From Lysobacterales bacterium (GTDB lineage Bacteria; Pseudomonadota; Gammaproteobacteria; Xanthomonadales; Marinicellaceae): a stretch of DNA of 43,323 nucleotides. Each line of letters opens with the position of its first letter. The stretch's first letter is position 1. A program made the translations under genes and the position numbers. Below, in pieces: positions 43,236-43,323 of this stretch. The stretch spans positions 1-43,323 of the forward strand of contig JALSLV010000093.1 in NCBI GenBank assembly GCA_026988115.1, read 5' to 3'. Under the pieces are notes generated by a model that searched no databases, was not told where the DNA came from, and was given only the letters and a program-made list of their open reading frames with translations.

Positions 43236-43322
43236 TCAATCGTTGTTTGATTTAAAATTCCAAGGCAGGAGTTTTTCGTAGCCTTCAATAGATTCAACCA
43301 ACTGCAGCTCTTTATAAATATG
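43236..43322 (-). CDS. IS66-family transposase (TnpC), C-terminal fragment cut by window edge
   Basis: A minus-strand frame enters from the right edge and ends with TGA at 43236-43238. The 28 visible residues include IYKELQLVESIEGYEKLLPW, then NFKSNND. ..YEKLLPWNF at the extreme C-terminus is the hallmark of the IS66 transposase tail (usually ..ED.EALLPWN). With the GTAAGCG inverted repeat just beyond the stop, this identifies the 3' end of an IS66-type element. The catalytic part and tnpA/tnpB lie outside the window. A 67-codon frame across 43094-43297 in another phase is spurious. Confidence 0.7.
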   Translation of the reverse strand, partial: HIYKELQLVESIEGYEKLLPWNFKSNND

Positions 43323-43323
43323 T

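Noticed and set aside
43094-43297. 67-codon minus-strand frame at right edge
   Set aside because: It runs through the GTTGGGCT palindrome and the IS66 inverted repeat, and the IS66 tail reads in a different phase.
1-43323. tRNA, rRNA or CRISPR array
   Set aside because: Reading both strands showed no cloverleaf-like tRNA, no rRNA motifs and no regularly spaced direct repeats; the only clear interspersed DNA repeat is the MITE pair.

Overview
The window looks like chromosome of an AT-rich, aerobic, free-living gammaproteobacterium. Taxonomic clues are the fused chorismate mutase/prephenate dehydrogenase TyrA, the divergent ppsA/ppsR pair followed by a YqiB-type (DUF1249) gene, an IbpA-type small heat shock protein behind a sigma-32 promoter, and folD, lgt and etfBA of gammaproteobacterial type. 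Secreted proteins ending in ..DGFE, and a metalloprotease with C-terminal aromatic/GWG-type repeats, recall Marinicella and xanthomonad relatives. That placement is inference; no rRNA gene is present. I see no tRNA, rRNA, CRISPR array or prophage.

Layout. 1-76: start of a probable IS630-type transposase cut by the window edge. 118-895: norF and norE (accessory proteins of nitric oxide reductase) behind a perfect FNR/Dnr box. 1073-2248: thiolase. 2289-7653: potassium channel, secreted protein, lgt, pseudopilin, tyrA, CsgG-like protein. 7738-10277: secreted metalloprotease and a small secreted protein. 10302-13992: ppsA, ppsR and yqiB. 14080-14685: 2-Cys peroxiredoxin. 14742-22821: heavy-metal efflux operon (czcI-like, czcC, czcB, czcA and a P1B-4-type ATPase). 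23099-25385: ibpA and an exported amidohydrolase. 25438-29242: exported oligopeptidase B, GFA-family protein, PPK2 and a Lys/Ala-rich partner. 29300-32806: MASE1-PAS-GGDEF-EAL protein. 32923-34021: lipoprotein, acetyltransferase and DUF1244 protein. 34234-36850: folD and etfBA. 37058-42640: FHA membrane protein, then a three-gene 2-oxoacid:ferredoxin oxidoreductase operon. 42643-43041: unknown tail-anchored protein. 43199-end: terminal inverted repeat and 3' end of an IS66-type element.

The most distinctive structure is a pair of 159-bp elements (22837-22995 and 34034-34192). They differ at one base, have 20-bp terminal inverted repeats, and each is flanked by its own perfect 5-bp target duplication (TATTA; TTTGC). 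Each lies 12-15 bp upstream of a minus-strand start codon and carries a perfect TATAAT pointing at that gene, so they are recently mobile MITEs that may act as portable promoters. Copy 2 also supplies a misleading upstream ATG to folD.

Functional themes: metal export (inner-membrane ATPase plus tripartite RND pump); carbon metabolism at the pyruvate/PEP/2-oxoacid node (ppsA with its regulator ppsR, korAB with a flavoprotein); electron transfer (ETF, norEF); stress (ibpA with a probable RNA thermometer, peroxiredoxin, PPK2). There is no gene-free stretch longer than about 300 bases. The largest non-coding gap, 22822-23098, holds MITE copy 1 and the ibpA terminator.
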